Assembly (NCBI RefSeq): GCF_014633365.1 | Contig: NC_068352.1 | Coordinates: forward strand, 1,426,001 to 1,490,000 | From: Diospyros lotus | Taxonomy: Eukaryota > Streptophyta > Magnoliopsida > Ericales > Ebenaceae | Direction of reading: 5' to 3' | DNA: 64,000 nt | Shown: piece by piece, positions 34,920-47,478 of the stretch | Layout of the letters: each line of letters begins with the position of its first letter | Position numbering within the stretch: the first letter of the stretch is position 1 | Position numbers and translations under genes: made by a program | The notes under the pieces: model-generated | Seen by the model: the letters and a program-made list of their open reading frames with translations, nothing else | The model's database searches: none | What the model was told of the DNA's origin: nothing

Positions 34920-35545
34920 TAATAGTAAACTTTTTTAATTATTTAGCAACGAGGTACTCCTGTTGCCAATAAAATTTAATTTTTAATTATATATATGATT
35001 TTATTTTATTTTTTATTATTTAATTAAATTTTTATTATTTAGCGACGAAATATTTCGTAACCAAATAATATTAATTTAATTAAATAATAAATTAAAATTT
35101 AGCTACGGGACAACTCGCCACTAAAAAATAAAAAATAAATTAAATAAAAATACAAAATTTAGCAACGGGGCAACCCCTGTTGCTAAAAAATAAAAATATA
35201 AAATTTAATGACGAGGCAATTCCCTTCGTTAAAAAAAATAAAATAAATAAAAATACAAAATTTAGCCACGGGATGACCCAGTCACTAAAAAATAAATAAA
35301 TAAATAAATAAATAAGAATGCAAAATTTAATGTCAGGGTGATCCCGTCACTAAACAATAAATAAATAAATAACTAAATAAATAAAAATACAAAATTTAGT
35401 AATAGGGCAACACCCGTAGCTAAAAAGTAAAAATAAAATAAATAAAAAATATAAAATTTAGCGACGGGATCACACCCATCCCTAAAAAATATAAAATAAG
35501 AAAAATAAAAATCCAAAATTTAGAGACGGGACAACCTCGCTGCTT
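34920..35545 (+). repeat. Array of about nine small imperfect palindromes
   Basis: Units of roughly 55-80 bp, each carrying a core of the form AAATTTAG(C)GACGGG, a short spacer, and the complementary CCCGT-CGCTAAA, separated by A/T-rich linkers with AAATA runs. Each unit could form a hairpin. Confidence 0.7.
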
Positions 35546-35799
35546 CTCTTTGAATCATCAGGTAAATCTCTGTCTCTCTCACCCTTTTTGAATCAAATTT
35601 TTAAAATTTCAATTCAATTAAATTCTATTTTATGCATACAAATTCAATTACATCATCAAATCACATTATAATCAAACAAATAATTAATTAAATTATTTTA
35701 GTTTAGGGTTGATTTGTATGTGCTTTTGAATAGTATTGTGTAATCAGACGAGACAAGATCGATCTTTTTAAATGATCAAATGTGTTGTATTTAAATAAA

Positions 35800-36060
35800 T
35801 TTATTGTATACAGTTGTTATTTCGATCAATTTGATTAGTTCGGTTATTTCGATACAGAAAATCAAATTTCTTAAAAAATATATAACTAAATCAAACCAAA
35901 TCATTGCAAGAAAATAACCTAACTATATCGTCAAGGTGTTATAAATCTCATTGATAAGGTGTTTTCCTAATATATATATATATATATATATCATTAAGGA
36001 ATATATATATATATCATTAAGGAATATTATCTAAACAGTTTACAAATATATTAAGTTAAA
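35800..36060. repeat. Duplicated block, pair of 60680-60890
   Basis: Shares GATTAGTTCGGTTATT, GGTGTTATAAATCTCAT and the (TA)n tract followed by CATTAAGGAATATTATCTAAA with 60680-60890. Here the (TA)n/CATTAAGGAATA unit is itself duplicated (35971-36030). Confidence 0.6.
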
Positions 36061-36061
36061 A

Positions 36062-36480
36062 CTACAATTAGGGGTGGCAATTTGTGTTGGCGGGTCATAA
36101 TCGTGTCGTGTTGAGACACATGTATAACACGTATTAGGCTAACCCAAATACGACCCATTTAATAATCGTGTCAAATTTCTTAAACCCGAACACGACACAT
36201 TTATTAAACGTGTAACACGACACCACCTATTTAACTAAATGTGTCGTATCGTGTCGTGTCACCTGTTAACCTGTTTAACCCGTTTAATTTAAACGGGTTG
36301 TGTTGTGTCACCTGTTAAACGTGTTATTTAGTTTTAATCGAGTTATTTCGTGTATAATCGTATTAACGTGTTCAAATCAACCCACTAACCCTTTTAATTA
36401 AACGTGTCATTTCGTATATAATTGTGTTAAGGTGTTCGGGTCAAGCTGTTAACACGTTTAATTAAACTTGTCATTTCGTA
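36062..36480. repeat. Dispersed repeat beginning GGGGTGGCAA, hAT-like style
   Basis: Starts TTAGGGGTGGCAATTTG and is full of GTGTCGTGT, CGACAC and AACCTGTTTAACCCG phrases in both orientations, including a palindrome near 36285 (AACCCGTTTAATTTAAACGG). Similar starts are known from hAT-type MITEs, but no closing terminal repeat was found. Confidence 0.4.
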
Positions 36481-36719
36481 TCAAGATCTAGTGGAGTTTG
36501 AAGAATCTCGAATAAAGTTTGTCTCAATCGAGGCGATGGGAATGGTATTTACCATTCTTGTTCGATCCTCAGTTGTAAAATATGAGTGTATTGGACACCC
36601 AAGAATGCTCACTCAAGAGGAAAATTAAATATTTTAACCTAAATAAGTAACGAGGAGTAGCCATCCCCCACCTCTCATATTTTTAAAATCAATGATCTCC
36701 TTGCAAAATGCCAAGGCCT

Positions 36720-37640
36720 ATCATCAAACACTTTTCAACATATTTATTTCATTGTCGAAACGAAATAAAAAAAAAAAGTCCAGAATTATTAGACAATACC
36801 TCAATAAGCCCACAACGTTGCTACATCCGTTACACAATATACTACACCACTTGAAATGGGAGATATTTTTTAACAAGATAACCAATTAACGTACTAATGC
36901 TTCATACATTCATTGATAATCTTTTTTAAAAATCATACTATGAATCCATTATCAAATTTAATAGACGGATAATACTACGATAACTTTCTAAAGTATCTAA
37001 AGACCTTCTGACCAATGCTTCATACATCCAAATTCCTGTTGCATGGGCCAGGCTCAATTAATTCTTCCTTACCCGAATCATGCCCCAGATTTCCAACAAC
37101 TGCCTAGCATTCACGTCAAGCCCACTGATTTGCCTTCCATCTAACCAAATGCGGGGCCCACCCGACATCCCATGCGTCCAATCCTTACCAACTTTGGGGA
37201 TTCCCATCCAAATTTGGAAATCAAATACTACTGAATTATCTTTCACTTAATTTTTTTTTAATTTTTCTGCACAGACCACCCCTTTGTTATTATAGAAATA
37301 AATAAAGTACTTTGATGTTAAAGAAGTCTTATCAATGGAGTGAATTTTTAAAATATTCTTCATATATTTTATTTTAAAAAATGAAAATTAATTTTACTAT
37401 TAAGATTTTAACTTGTAACCTCTAAACTCATAATAAATATAATTTCACTGCTACACTAAATTTCATCTATTTTTAATTTTTTTAAATTAAAAACTAAGCC
37501 ATAATTATTAATTGCCATCACACAGAATTTTTTATTTATTTACTTGCGCATGTATAACATGGGTTATATTTTTAATATTAAATAATTTAAAGATACATAA
37601 TATTATATTTAAAAATATATATATTTTTATCTCTAATTTT
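36720..37640. repeat. Duplicated block, pair of 25395-26085
   Basis: See the landmarks at 25395. It contains an extra segment at about 37013-37255 whose ends both carry CCAATGCTTCATACAT-like or local repeat sequence. No gene. Confidence 0.65.
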
Positions 37641-37870
37641 AAAAAAATTGTCTTAAAAATAATATTTGAAACTTAAAACCAACCCATCTTTTGGATGTTT
37701 CCTTAATTTTAAAAGTGGAAAAAGAGTCCCGGTGGCTGTGATGGGCTACCTTTTCATAGCCACAAAAGTTGTTCGATTATAGTCATGTAAACAAAATTGA
37801 TTGTCCAATTATTTTTATTTTGTAAATAGAAAAGAAAATTTCATTAAAATTATTATAATTACAAAAATGT
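37641..37870. repeat. GGCTACC-hairpin repeat family, copy 4 (second half)
   Basis: AACCAACCCATCTTTTGGAT block, one hairpin variant GGCTACCTTTTCATAGCC near 37745, and the shared tail. Confidence 0.65.
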
Positions 37871-38296
37871 AAGAATTATTTATAGAAGAGTAAATAAAAT
37901 GAAAATGACATAAAACCCGACAATTTTTTATTTTTTTACTTTTAAAATTGTTCAAAAATAATTTCAGATAAAAAAATTATTCAAAAACCTTCTAAAATTG
38001 TCAATAACACCTCGGCCTGGCGACAAGATAGAATACTAATTTATTTCTTTTAAACAAAGTGATGCTCCTACATAACTTTAATGTAAAAAACAATATCATA
38101 TTACATAGTAATAATAATTTAATATTTATTGTACGAATTTAAAATCAAGAATAAATCATAATTAAACCATCAAACACACAAAAATTTTACGTGAAAAATT
38201 TAAATTGAAAAAAATCACAGGTTAAAAAAAAATATCATTACGATGATATTGCTACAATAATTCTAGTGTGTTGAGTATTTATTTATAGATCAACGG
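37871..38296. repeat. Duplicated block continuous with 48811-48960; pair of 61715-62247
   Basis: Co-linear with 61715-62110, including GACATAAAACCCGA, CTCGGCCTGGCGACAAGATAG and ATTGCTACAATAATTC. The pair continues on the far side of the LTR element at 48811, which proves the insertion boundaries. Confidence 0.75.
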
Positions 38297-39590
38297 TGTA
38301 ATACCCCATGTTTATATAAAGTTGTCACATAATTTCGATGATTTTAGAATACCGAAAAATGGGTTTGATAGCAGTTATACGTACCGAATTGACTGTAAGG
38401 AATGTCTCGGAGTGAAATTATCTAAAGAAAATTATATAGTCTCGACGAGCGTATCGAGATAGGATTTATGGTATCAAAAGAAATCGGATCAGGAATAGTT
38501 TTTGGTACAGCTAAAATACAGTCGTCATTTAGGCTGTAAAACCGAATTATTGTAAAGGACTCCTGAAAAATTAACGTACCCCTAGGGAGGCTTCGGTTTT
38601 GCGTAATAACCAACCCTTCAGTGGTTTCAGGATGAAACGACAGCTCGGTAAGGACACTAGGGCGAAATCGTCTTTTTTTTTTAACTAAGCTTCGAGTTAC
38701 TAATTTTGGATTTTCAATATCGGAATGCAATGAAATTCAGTGTTTAAGAATGTAATTGTAATTAGGTAATTGTCCTAATAAATTTAGAATGAAATGGGAG
38801 GTTTAAAAGTATAATTTCTCTATTAATATAAGTGTAATATATATATATATAATTATATATATAAGTGGGCGTAGCAGTGCTCATGTGTGTGATGACCAGC
38901 CTCTGTGAGATCTTCATGGCCGAGATATTGGCCGCAAAATAGGGGAATTGTGACAGCGATTTTGCTGAGTGGCAGCAAGATTTGAGGCGAGATTTGTGGG
39001 GATTTTTTGATGTGCGTGGCGGGCAAGCATGCAACAATGCTGTAATATATATATATATATGTAGGTATACGGGTGGAGTGGTGGCCAAGGAAAGAGGTCT
39101 ATAAATTGATGCGTTTTGGCTGATTAAGAGCAGTGAGGAATCGAGATAGAGAGGGAGAGAGCAAGATCGAGAGAGAGCCGGAGTAAGCCGCGGCAACTCG
39201 CGACAGCCATGGCCGCGAGTTTCCAGCAACTCGAGCAGCCATGGCCGCGAGTCAAGGGTCGCGAGACGAGGCTAGGTGACACGTGAGCAAGCATTGAAGG
39301 TGACCTGCGAAGTCGCAGGAGGCGGGCGAGGTGGCCGGTGGTGGCGGCAGCAGCCGCGAAAATGGCTGGCAGAGCTGGAACCGCGGCCATGGTAGCCGCG
39401 AAGCTGCGTTGCAGCAATTGGCCAGCAACGCAACAGGGATCTGGTAGTGGCTCGAGGCGCTTCGTGCATTACGCCGGGGTCCGGAGAGGTCGGGGCGGCC
39501 GGCGGTGGGCAACGGCAGCGGCGGGAGGGGCAGCTGGTGCGCGGGCGGCGACAGCAGAGGCTGTTCGCGCAAGAAGGAAAGAAGAAGAGA
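38297..39590 (+). repeat. 5' LTR of the gypsy-like element, truncated at its 3' end
   Basis: Parallels 41548-42302 and 46875-47420. Similarity ends near 39590, where the intact LTR would continue for about 1.4 kb. Antisense open frames here (for example 38422-38730) are LTR sequence, not genes. Confidence 0.8.
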
Positions 39591-41547
39591 ACGCCCCACG
39601 ATAAATGATAGATTGAGAGTCATAATTGCAGGAAATAAAGTTCACAAAAAATGATTGGAACCAGATATCGTGATTTGATTCGAGATTGTCAGAGATAAAT
39701 CAGTTTGAGATCCTTGAGTAGTTTCTTGAAAGAATTGATTGAGGATCTAAGGATTCAGGATGAAACTTTAGGGTTTTCAAGAAGAAATCCAGTGAAGATT
39801 GGAGTACCATTAGTGATGTAAGTACCTGCCAGCTCTAGCTGGTAATATAGCTATGGATTGACGTCTCGAAAATTGCATATGTGATTGAGAGAATCAAGTG
39901 ATGGCAACTATACAAAGATGATGGGTCACAGTAGGAAAAGTTGTAAATCGATTAAAAATCCGATATTTTCGATTGGAGAATGAAACTCTCGTATAGCTAG
40001 ATGGTTAGTTTAGGTAACCCTGGTAGGCAAATTGGAAGATGTATAACTGAGCGATGTTAACCAATTATGATTCTGAAGAGCCTATTGATCCAGTCAGTGA
40101 AAAGCCAGAAAATTCTAGGATATATTCATGAAAGATTTATCAGGGTTATTTCTTAGTGATGAAATTGCTAGAAATAACTTAAGGTTATTAGGTGCTTAGC
40201 TATAAATGGCCTGATTGAGGACGTAAATTATCGGGTTTAAAAAAAAAAAAAATGATGAGCCTGTGGATATATAGTAAGCAAGAGAAATGCTAGGACGTAT
40301 TCTCAAAAAATTTATTGGGACTATTTCTTAAATGGTGAGTCTGAATTTACCAATGATGGCTTGAGGTTAATAGATGCTGAGCTATGTGTGGACAAAAAAA
40401 AAAAAAAAAACTAAAATAGTACGAGTAAAGTTAATAACCCTATTACCAAAACAAGTAGACAATAGAGTCGATGAGCAAGTTTAGAGATTGCGAGTTGGCA
40501 AGTGAACTTGTGCTACGGTTGACTAGAAGTCAAAACAGCCAATGATCAGATGCAATGAAAGAAATTAGGTGATAAAGTGTGATTGGCATGAGATGATACC
40601 TTACTCGAGGATTAGTCCAAGCAAATTTGAGGATTTAATGGTTAATCTGATGATATAAAACGTTATTTGAGAATGACTTTAAAAAGTTCGAGGACTTATT
40701 TGAGTTATGGGTATGGATGAATAGATATCAAGTTGCAAGATTGGAAGATAATGTTAGGTTAGATTACGAAAGGAAGATTTGGAGACAAATAAAATCTATT
40801 GTAAAGACTTCTTGATGAGATAATTATACGACATGATTAGAAGAGGATTGTGGACAATTGGCAGAAACTTGAGATTATATTGGATGATGAATACCTACAA
40901 GAATCTTGAATAGATTAGCACAAGTAAAGGTTAAGCAATGACTAAGTTTGAGATGACCTAAGGTAGGGCATAGCTAGTTTCGAGGATATGTGATGACGAA
41001 TGTTTGTGATATTTTTGGATCCAAGGGTACGTTTGATGATATAAAAATATTTTTGAGGATTCATTTAATAAAAGTCAACAAGTATTAAGATCAATGACTT
41101 TTGTGTTAAGATTATCGAAGCATAATTGATTGGTACAAGAGGATTGACGTCGTGAAAAATAAGCAATAGACAAGAATAAGGATATCGATTGGATGACTTA
41201 GTGAAAAGCAAATTGAAAATAGATGATATGGAGTTGTAGGCTCATTACGATGATATGTGTACCAACTTGGATAGGAGTTCAGGTTAAGACTTGTGGCCCT
41301 AGAACCGAGTTATGCGATTATGATTTTTGGAAAGTGAAATTCAAAAGGTATGCATGGTTGCCAAGTGTACTGGTTGATGAGCATGGTCAGTCCAAAGGTT
41401 TGGATTTTGATATGTGCCTTGGTATTTACGAGTTTCGAGTGGGATCTTCTTTAGTTGATCAATCAAGTGTTGATTCTGATGATGAAATTTTGAGATTTAG
41501 GACAAGTGGCAAATTTCGAGGACGAAATTTTTGTAAGGAGGGGAGAA
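39591..41547 (+). other. Remnant interior of the gypsy-like element
   Basis: Degenerate DNA without long frames. The last 200 bp read like the 3' end of a gypsy polyprotein region, followed by the polypurine tract. Two poly-A tracts (about 40240 and 40397) are present. Confidence 0.55.
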
Positions 41548-43191
41548 TGTAATACCCCATGTTCATATAAAGTTGCCACATAATTTCAATGATTTTAGAA
41601 TACCGAAAAATGGGTTTGATAGCAGTTATACGTACCGAATCGACTGGAGGGAATGTCTCGGAGTGAAATTATCTAAAGAAAATTATATGGTCTCGACGAG
41701 TGTATCGAGATAGGATTTATGGTATCAAAAGAAATCGGATCGGAAACAGTTTTCGGTACACCTAAAATATAGTCGCCATTTAGGCTGTAAAACCGAATTA
41801 TTGTAAGGGACTCCCGAAAAATTAACGGACCCCTAGGGAGGCTTCGGTTTTGCGTAATAACCAACCCTTCAGTGGTTTCGAGATAAAACGACAGCTCGGT
41901 AAGGACACTGGGGCGAAATCGTCTTTTTTTTTTAACTAAGCTTCGAGTTACTAATTTTGGATTTTCAATATCGGAATGCAATGAAATTCAGTGTTTAAGA
42001 ATGTAATTGCAATTAGGTAATTGTCCTAATAAATTTAGAATGAAATGGGAGGTTTAAAAGTATAATTTCTCTATTAATATAAGTGTAATATATATATAAT
42101 TATATATATAAGTGGGCGTAGCAGTGCTCATGTGTGTGATGACCAGCCTCTGTGAGATCTTCATGGCCGAGATATTGGCCGCAAAATAGGGGAATTGTGG
42201 CAGCGATTTTGCTGAGTGGCAGCAAGATTTGAGGCGAGATTTGTGGGGATTTTCTGATGTGCGTGGCGGGCAAGCATGCAACAGTGCTGTAATATATATA
42301 TACTAGGGATAACCCGTGCCTGAAGACACGGTGCAACTAAAAAAAAAACCATTAAATTTGAATACAAAATAATCAAACACTGAACTCGTACACGTACTAA
42401 ATTGAAAACCTAAACTCGCCATATATCACGTGTTTGAAGATAATGATATAATTTTTAAACATGAATATAAACATGCATTAAGTTAAAATTGTTTGTTCAA
42501 TTTTAATGTCATGGCTTTAGTGAAATAAAAATAATCAAAATGTGGATATTCTGTCAAAAATTTGAGAGGGTATCCTTTGAAAATATGATGCAACAACATC
42601 ATTCTTCCTAGACAAACACTTATATCAATGCTTGTAAAAGTGACAAACAAAATAAACCTATACAAACTACATTAATCACAAAACAAAATGACATAAACTA
42701 CTTATAAATCAATCGCTATCTCCATGAATGAACAAAAATCAAGAGAGAGGTATTGAATTATATTTTGGCTCACTAAAAAATTTGCTTAATTCAAAAACCA
42801 TGTAATGAGAGGATATGCTTTGAAAATGTAAATTGAAATTAATGTAAGAAATTTTCAATTTTTCGACAAAATATCCTTTAAAAATATGATACCACAAATA
42901 TATCAATTTGTCTACAAAACTTATAAATTTTATAATCATAACCAAACCATGTTATATGCATGCTGATTACCACAAAACATCATAATATTAACCATCGTCA
43001 TGCTTAAACATGACTATTTACCAATTGCTTTAAGCATCAAAACAATAATAACCATTGTTCTGCCTATTTTGAACTATATATTCACCATTTCAAAATAAAC
43101 TCATAGTTGTGGCTAAACATAAATAAGATTAAAGAATGACCACAAAACATAATTATATATAGTACATTTGCAAAATGGATCATTCTTTAAT

Positions 43192-43226
43192 TTAGCGTAT
43201 ACCCATGCCTAAAGGCACGGTGTAAA
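43192..43226 (-). other. Second Helitron-type 3' terminus inside the Helitron
   Basis: The minus strand reads CACCGTGCC, then a short loop, then GGCATGG, ending CGCTAA at 43192. This is a hairpin plus CTRR structure like the outer terminus, suggesting a nested or earlier end point. Confidence 0.55.
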
Positions 43227-45220
43227 TAATATTAAAATTAAAATACATTTATAATTTATACGTATTATGTTCTAATAATTTTACTTGTATTAAATGCTCT
43301 ACAAAACTCAAATAAGAAACAAACATATAAGATTTATAATGTTCACTAATATTACAAATCAAAATATAAGAGCAAGTAAAAAAAAAAATTGTAAACACTG
43401 AACAAAAAATAGAAATTAAAGTTATTATATACTTGTTAACGTTTTATAATAATAATAAAAAATTTCTAATCCATATAATAAAACATATCAGTACTATGCA
43501 CACCAATTAGTGCATAGTACTCTGCACAACAACCAGTACTTTACAATTTAAAATAAAATTAAAATTAAAATACACACCAATTAGTGTTACTGACATCAAA
43601 TTGTAACTATATAAGAAAAACAAATATTATATCGTCATACACTAAAAGAGTGAGTTAAAACTTTACATGCTATACCCATGAGGTAAGGCCAAAATACACA
43701 TGGTACCACTTGATTTTAAAAGATTACATTGATGATCACTTATTTCTAATTTCTGTAACAAAAAACTCGTATCATTGGATTATCGCCGATCAATTAACAA
43801 AAATGTATCAAATTTTTTTCTTTATTCTTTACCAATGAGCCCAAACCAATTTTGAATTTGTCAACCCTATCTGGATTTGGACTCAAACTTATATTAGGAT
43901 TTCAACTCAATCTGTGCAAATCTAGATAAAAGTTTGCCTGTATTTTGGTCATAGAATCCAATTGCTCTAGGTTTGTCAACAATTGAGAAAAGGAACAACA
44001 AAAAGGAAGAAGAAAGAAAAAAAAAAAAAAAGAACAAAAAGTAAGAGGATCAGGGTAGTTTGCCTAGAGCAAACCTAGATCTACGTTTCTGACAACTTTC
44101 TCCTTCTCTACCATATAAGATTAGCACAAACTCTACCAACGGAGATACCTATTATCTATAAAAATCAAGAAAAGTGCCATGTTTATTTTGACTAACCTCA
44201 AGTGCACTGAATATATTTACCCAAATAATGTTAAGCACAACCCAACTCTCTGTGTATTAGAAAACTCAAATGGCAAATGCAAACAACCCATGAAACAAAA
44301 AGTCATACTATCAGGTAAAAGAAACGATATGCATTTTAAGACCCTTGAATTTCGTTCTATAGAACCATAGCCCTGTTAAACCAGATGTTTGTTCAAAAAG
44401 AATTAATTATTCCAAAGTGAATATTAATAATAAAAAATTTGCCTTCAATGAAGTCATATAACAGGCAAACCATCCATATAATTCATCCAATACTTCATAA
44501 CCATTAGATTCAATTTCAACTATAAGCTTCTTCAAGAAACTTTCAAGTAGGGTATATGAAATTTTCATCCTGCATTAGTAACAGAAATAAAATGAATAAT
44601 AAAATTTGCAAAAGATAAATGTTTAAATATTGGTTGCAGGAAAATTATGATAAAATAAATCAACAACAGTAGTAAATACATTTAAAAATTAGTATTACTT
44701 CTGCTTTACATGCAATAAAAAAGGTATAGTTCTAGTTAGCAAAAAATAAAAGAACTACATTTCTAAATTCATAAAGTTAAATTCAAAATCTCATTCTCAA
44801 TCAATTAGTAGTCATCCCAATATATAAGATATGACAAATTTATGATCGAATCATCTATAAATTTAAAAATGAATTCATATTTACACCGTAACCAATTTTA
44901 TATTTCTTTAAGTACCAAAAATTCAACACCTAAAGATAAAAATATTAAATTTTGAATTATGTTTTCTATTTTTGATAAAAATATTCAACACACTAAAAAT
45001 AATATTTGATCATCCATGATTTAATAAAAAACAATTCTAAATGTCAAATTCTTAAAAAAATTAAAAAACAGTGATGTTTTTTATACTTTTTTTTTTAAAT
45101 TTACACACAATTGTGTTTTTTTATTTAAAATTTAAAAATTATACTATTTTTTTTTACTGTTGATTTAAAATTTATACTTGGATGCTAAGCACATGAAATC
45201 AAAACAAAACACAGATCAAA

Positions 45221-45436
45221 TCAAATCCAACTGCACCGAAGGAAAATGCGTAAAGGCAAATTTGCAGTAAACTCACCACAATCAGATGCAGTCTTGGACG
45301 TATGGAGAAAATATGAAGGAGAGAGAGAGACCCAGGAATCTGAATCAGCTTGCATGTAGCGACATATGTCCAACATTCCCACAAGAGAACAAAACCCAGA
45401 AACTATGCTGCACAAAAAACCCACTGCGCTCTCCAT
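45221..45436 (-). other. Exon-like open frame in the Helitron, possible captured gene fragment
   Basis: A 71-codon frame on the Helitron's own strand starts MESAVGFLCSIVSGFC and has a normal amino-acid mix, unlike the low-complexity frames nearby. It lies in a stretch (45180-45440) of balanced base composition in AT-rich DNA. I do not recognise the protein. It could be a captured exon or chance. Confidence 0.3.
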
Positions 45437-45606
45437 CTACCTAAGATCAAATGGCAATTTATTTATATAAATATCTATATAATAAAGCAATAAGGTTTTT
45501 GAATTGTTAACACAAATGTGAGGGAGATATTTTTTCAACGGTTGGGATGAGTTTTCAAAAAAATTAATGGCTGAGAAAATAATTTTTTCAACTGTGTGTA
45601 TGTATC

Positions 45607-45853
45607 TCTCATTCTCTCTCTCCTGAGTGTATGTATATCGCGACTGTGTGTATGTATATATATATTCCTATAGTTTTAATTATTTAACACAACTGTGTGT
45701 ATGAATATAACAAATACAGACCCACATTATATTTTCTAGAAGAAGAAGAATATTTAAGTATTAAATACTTTAAAAATTAATTTTAAAACTACAGGAATAT
45801 ATATACATACACACAGTCGCGATATACATACACTCAGGAGAGAGAGAATGAGA
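45607..45853. repeat. Inverted repeat with 60-65 bp arms
   Basis: Arm 45607-45672 (CTCTCATTCTCTCTC...) is the reverse complement of 45792-45853 (...GAGAGAGAATGAGAG), including the shared centre TATCGCGACTGTGTG. Spacer about 120 bp. Confidence 0.8.
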
Positions 45854-46189
45854 GATACATACACACAGAAATAAAGGGATGAGAGATACATACACTGTGA
45901 CTTAGAGCTTCATGTGCGGCGACAGACAGAAATGAAGATCAGCAACCTCTTAGAGCAAAACGAACAAGAAAAAAAAAGAAAAGAAATCTAGATAAGGAAT
46001 TTCCAACAAACAAATACAGAAAGAGAGGAAAAGGACTTTCGAAATAGAATAACAAAAAAACAAAGAATATAACATAACATAAATGCACATACAAACACAA
46101 AATCTAAAGTCGTGACTGAGTGGAGCGAAAAGACTTAGCAACCAAATTGGAAGCAGCAACAGCACCTCAGGAACTAAACCTAAAGGAAC

Positions 46190-46660
46190 TATATACATAC
46201 AGTGGTGATGGATATACATACAGTTGCGACCGCCCCAAGCTGCTGCGCCACCGCCATCACCGGTCGATTCCGCGGCGAGCCATCACGGCCGCACCTCACG
46301 CGACCGCCTGCGCGCAGCCACTGCTTCCATGGCGGACCCCCAACCGGCCTCCGACGCCGTCGCCTGCTTGCCGCGACCACCACTGGCAGCCTCCACCAAC
46401 CACCGCTACTCCGCCGGCCATTGGTCGATCACTGCTGCCGCCCTACTCGCTGCACCGCCACCGCCTTCGGCCGCCTCCACCGCTGCTGCTGCCTTAGCCG
46501 CCATCGCCGGTCACCGACGCCTCCTCCGCGACTCGCCGCTGCCACCGATCGGCCGTCTCTCTCTCGCGATTGCTCTCGGCCACCTGCTATTTCTTTTCTC
46601 TCTCTCTTCATTTGCTCTCTCTTCTTCTCTCGGCCACAATCCCAATGCCTAAAGGTTTTT
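46190..46660. other. GC-rich low-complexity patch in the Helitron
   Basis: All six frames are open over much of this stretch, with Pro/Ala/Arg-rich composition. This reflects base composition, not a supported gene. It ends in CT-rich sequence near 46600. Confidence 0.5.
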
Positions 46661-46963
46661 AAATTTTGAAGGCCACTGTAGAAACTTGGTTGTATGAATG
46701 TGCGTTGGGCAAAGAGGGAAGAACACGTGAGAGTGGAGGATGGGATGGTTTTGGGAGGGAAAATGTGTTGATCTCAGCCATTAATTTTTTTGAAAACTCA
46801 TCCCAACTGTTGAAAAAATATCTCCCTCACATTTGTGTTAACAATTCAAAAACCTTATTGCTTTATTATATAGATATATATGTAGGTATACGAGTGGAGT
46901 GGTGGCCAAGGTAAGAGGTCTATAAATTGATGCGTTTTGGCCGATTAAGAGCAGTGAGGAATC

Positions 46964-46996
<33 letters not shown>

Positions 46997-47422
46997 CAAG
47001 ATCGAGAGAGAGCCGGAGCAAGCCGCGGCAACTCGCGGCAGCCATGGCCGCGAGTTTCCAGCAACTCGAGCAGCCATGGCTGCGAGTCAGGGGTCACGAG
47101 ACGAGACTAGGCGACACTCGAGCAAGCATTGAAGGCGACCGATGAAGTTGCAGGAGACGGGTGAGGTGGCCAGTGGTGGCGGCAGCCGCGAAAATGGCAG
47201 GCAGAGCTGGAACCGCGGCCATGGCAGCCGCGAAGCTGCGTTGCAGCAGCTGGCCAGTAACGCAGTAGGGATCGGGTAGCAGCTCGCGGCGCTTCGTGCG
47301 TTGCCCCGGGGTCCGGCGAGGTCGGGGCGGCCTGCAGTGGGCAACGGTAGTGGCGGGAGGGGCAGCTGGTGCGCGAGCGGCGACGGCAGAGGCTGTTCGC
47401 GCAAGAAGGAAAGAAGAAAATG

Positions 47423-47478
47423 AGAAGAAGAAGAAGAAGAAGAAGAAGAAGAAGAAGAAGAAGAAGAAGAAGAAGAAG
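47423..47478 (+). repeat. (AAG)n microsatellite
   Basis: About 18 GAA/AAG units in the gypsy-like 3' LTR. The 5' LTR breaks off near its counterpart of this tract, so the tract may have been a rearrangement point. Confidence 0.9.

Larger units (their letters stand above)
34132..35545. mobile_element. Non-autonomous CACTA-like element, 3' end not found
   Basis: Starts CACTACAAAAAAAAA at 34132, right inside flank sequence that is continuous at 1603 in copy 0. The interior has many AATTTAGCGACGGG-type units. No matching GTAGTG terminus is seen on the right, so the limit near 35545, where the hairpin units stop, is approximate. Confidence 0.6.
42303..46874 (-). mobile_element. Non-autonomous Helitron, 4.57 kb, precise ends
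   Basis: On the minus strand it starts TCTATATAATAAAGC (46874) and ends CTAG (42303), preceded by a small hairpin CCGTG-loop-CACGG about 9 bp upstream. It sits between A and T in a (TA)n tract. The paralogous 5' LTR (39040-39065) preserves the uninterrupted TA tract, confirming both ends. No Rep/helicase gene is present. Confidence 0.85.
45474..46874. repeat. Inverted pair of Helitron 5' ends
   Basis: 45474-45580 on the plus strand and 46768-46874 on the minus strand both begin TCTATATAATAAAGC and stay near-identical for about 107 bp (GAATTGTTAACACAAATGTG and onward). The 1.4-kb segment is therefore bounded by inverted copies of one Helitron 5' terminus. Confidence 0.85.

Noticed and set aside
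34920..35545. CRISPR-like array
   Set aside because: Units are variable palindromes in a plant transposon; no constant repeat with unique spacers.
38762..39623. Minus-strand frames of 65-155 codons
   Set aside because: LTR sequence with GC-rich low complexity; no homologue recognised.
38422..41981. A 102-codon antisense frame present in both gypsy-like LTRs (38422-38730 and 41673-41981)
   Set aside because: Shared only because LTRs are copies. Many of the few differences change amino acids, giving no sign of coding constraint.
46120..46669. Several 60-155 codon Pro/Ala/Arg-rich frames
   Set aside because: All frames open because of base composition; no conserved motif.
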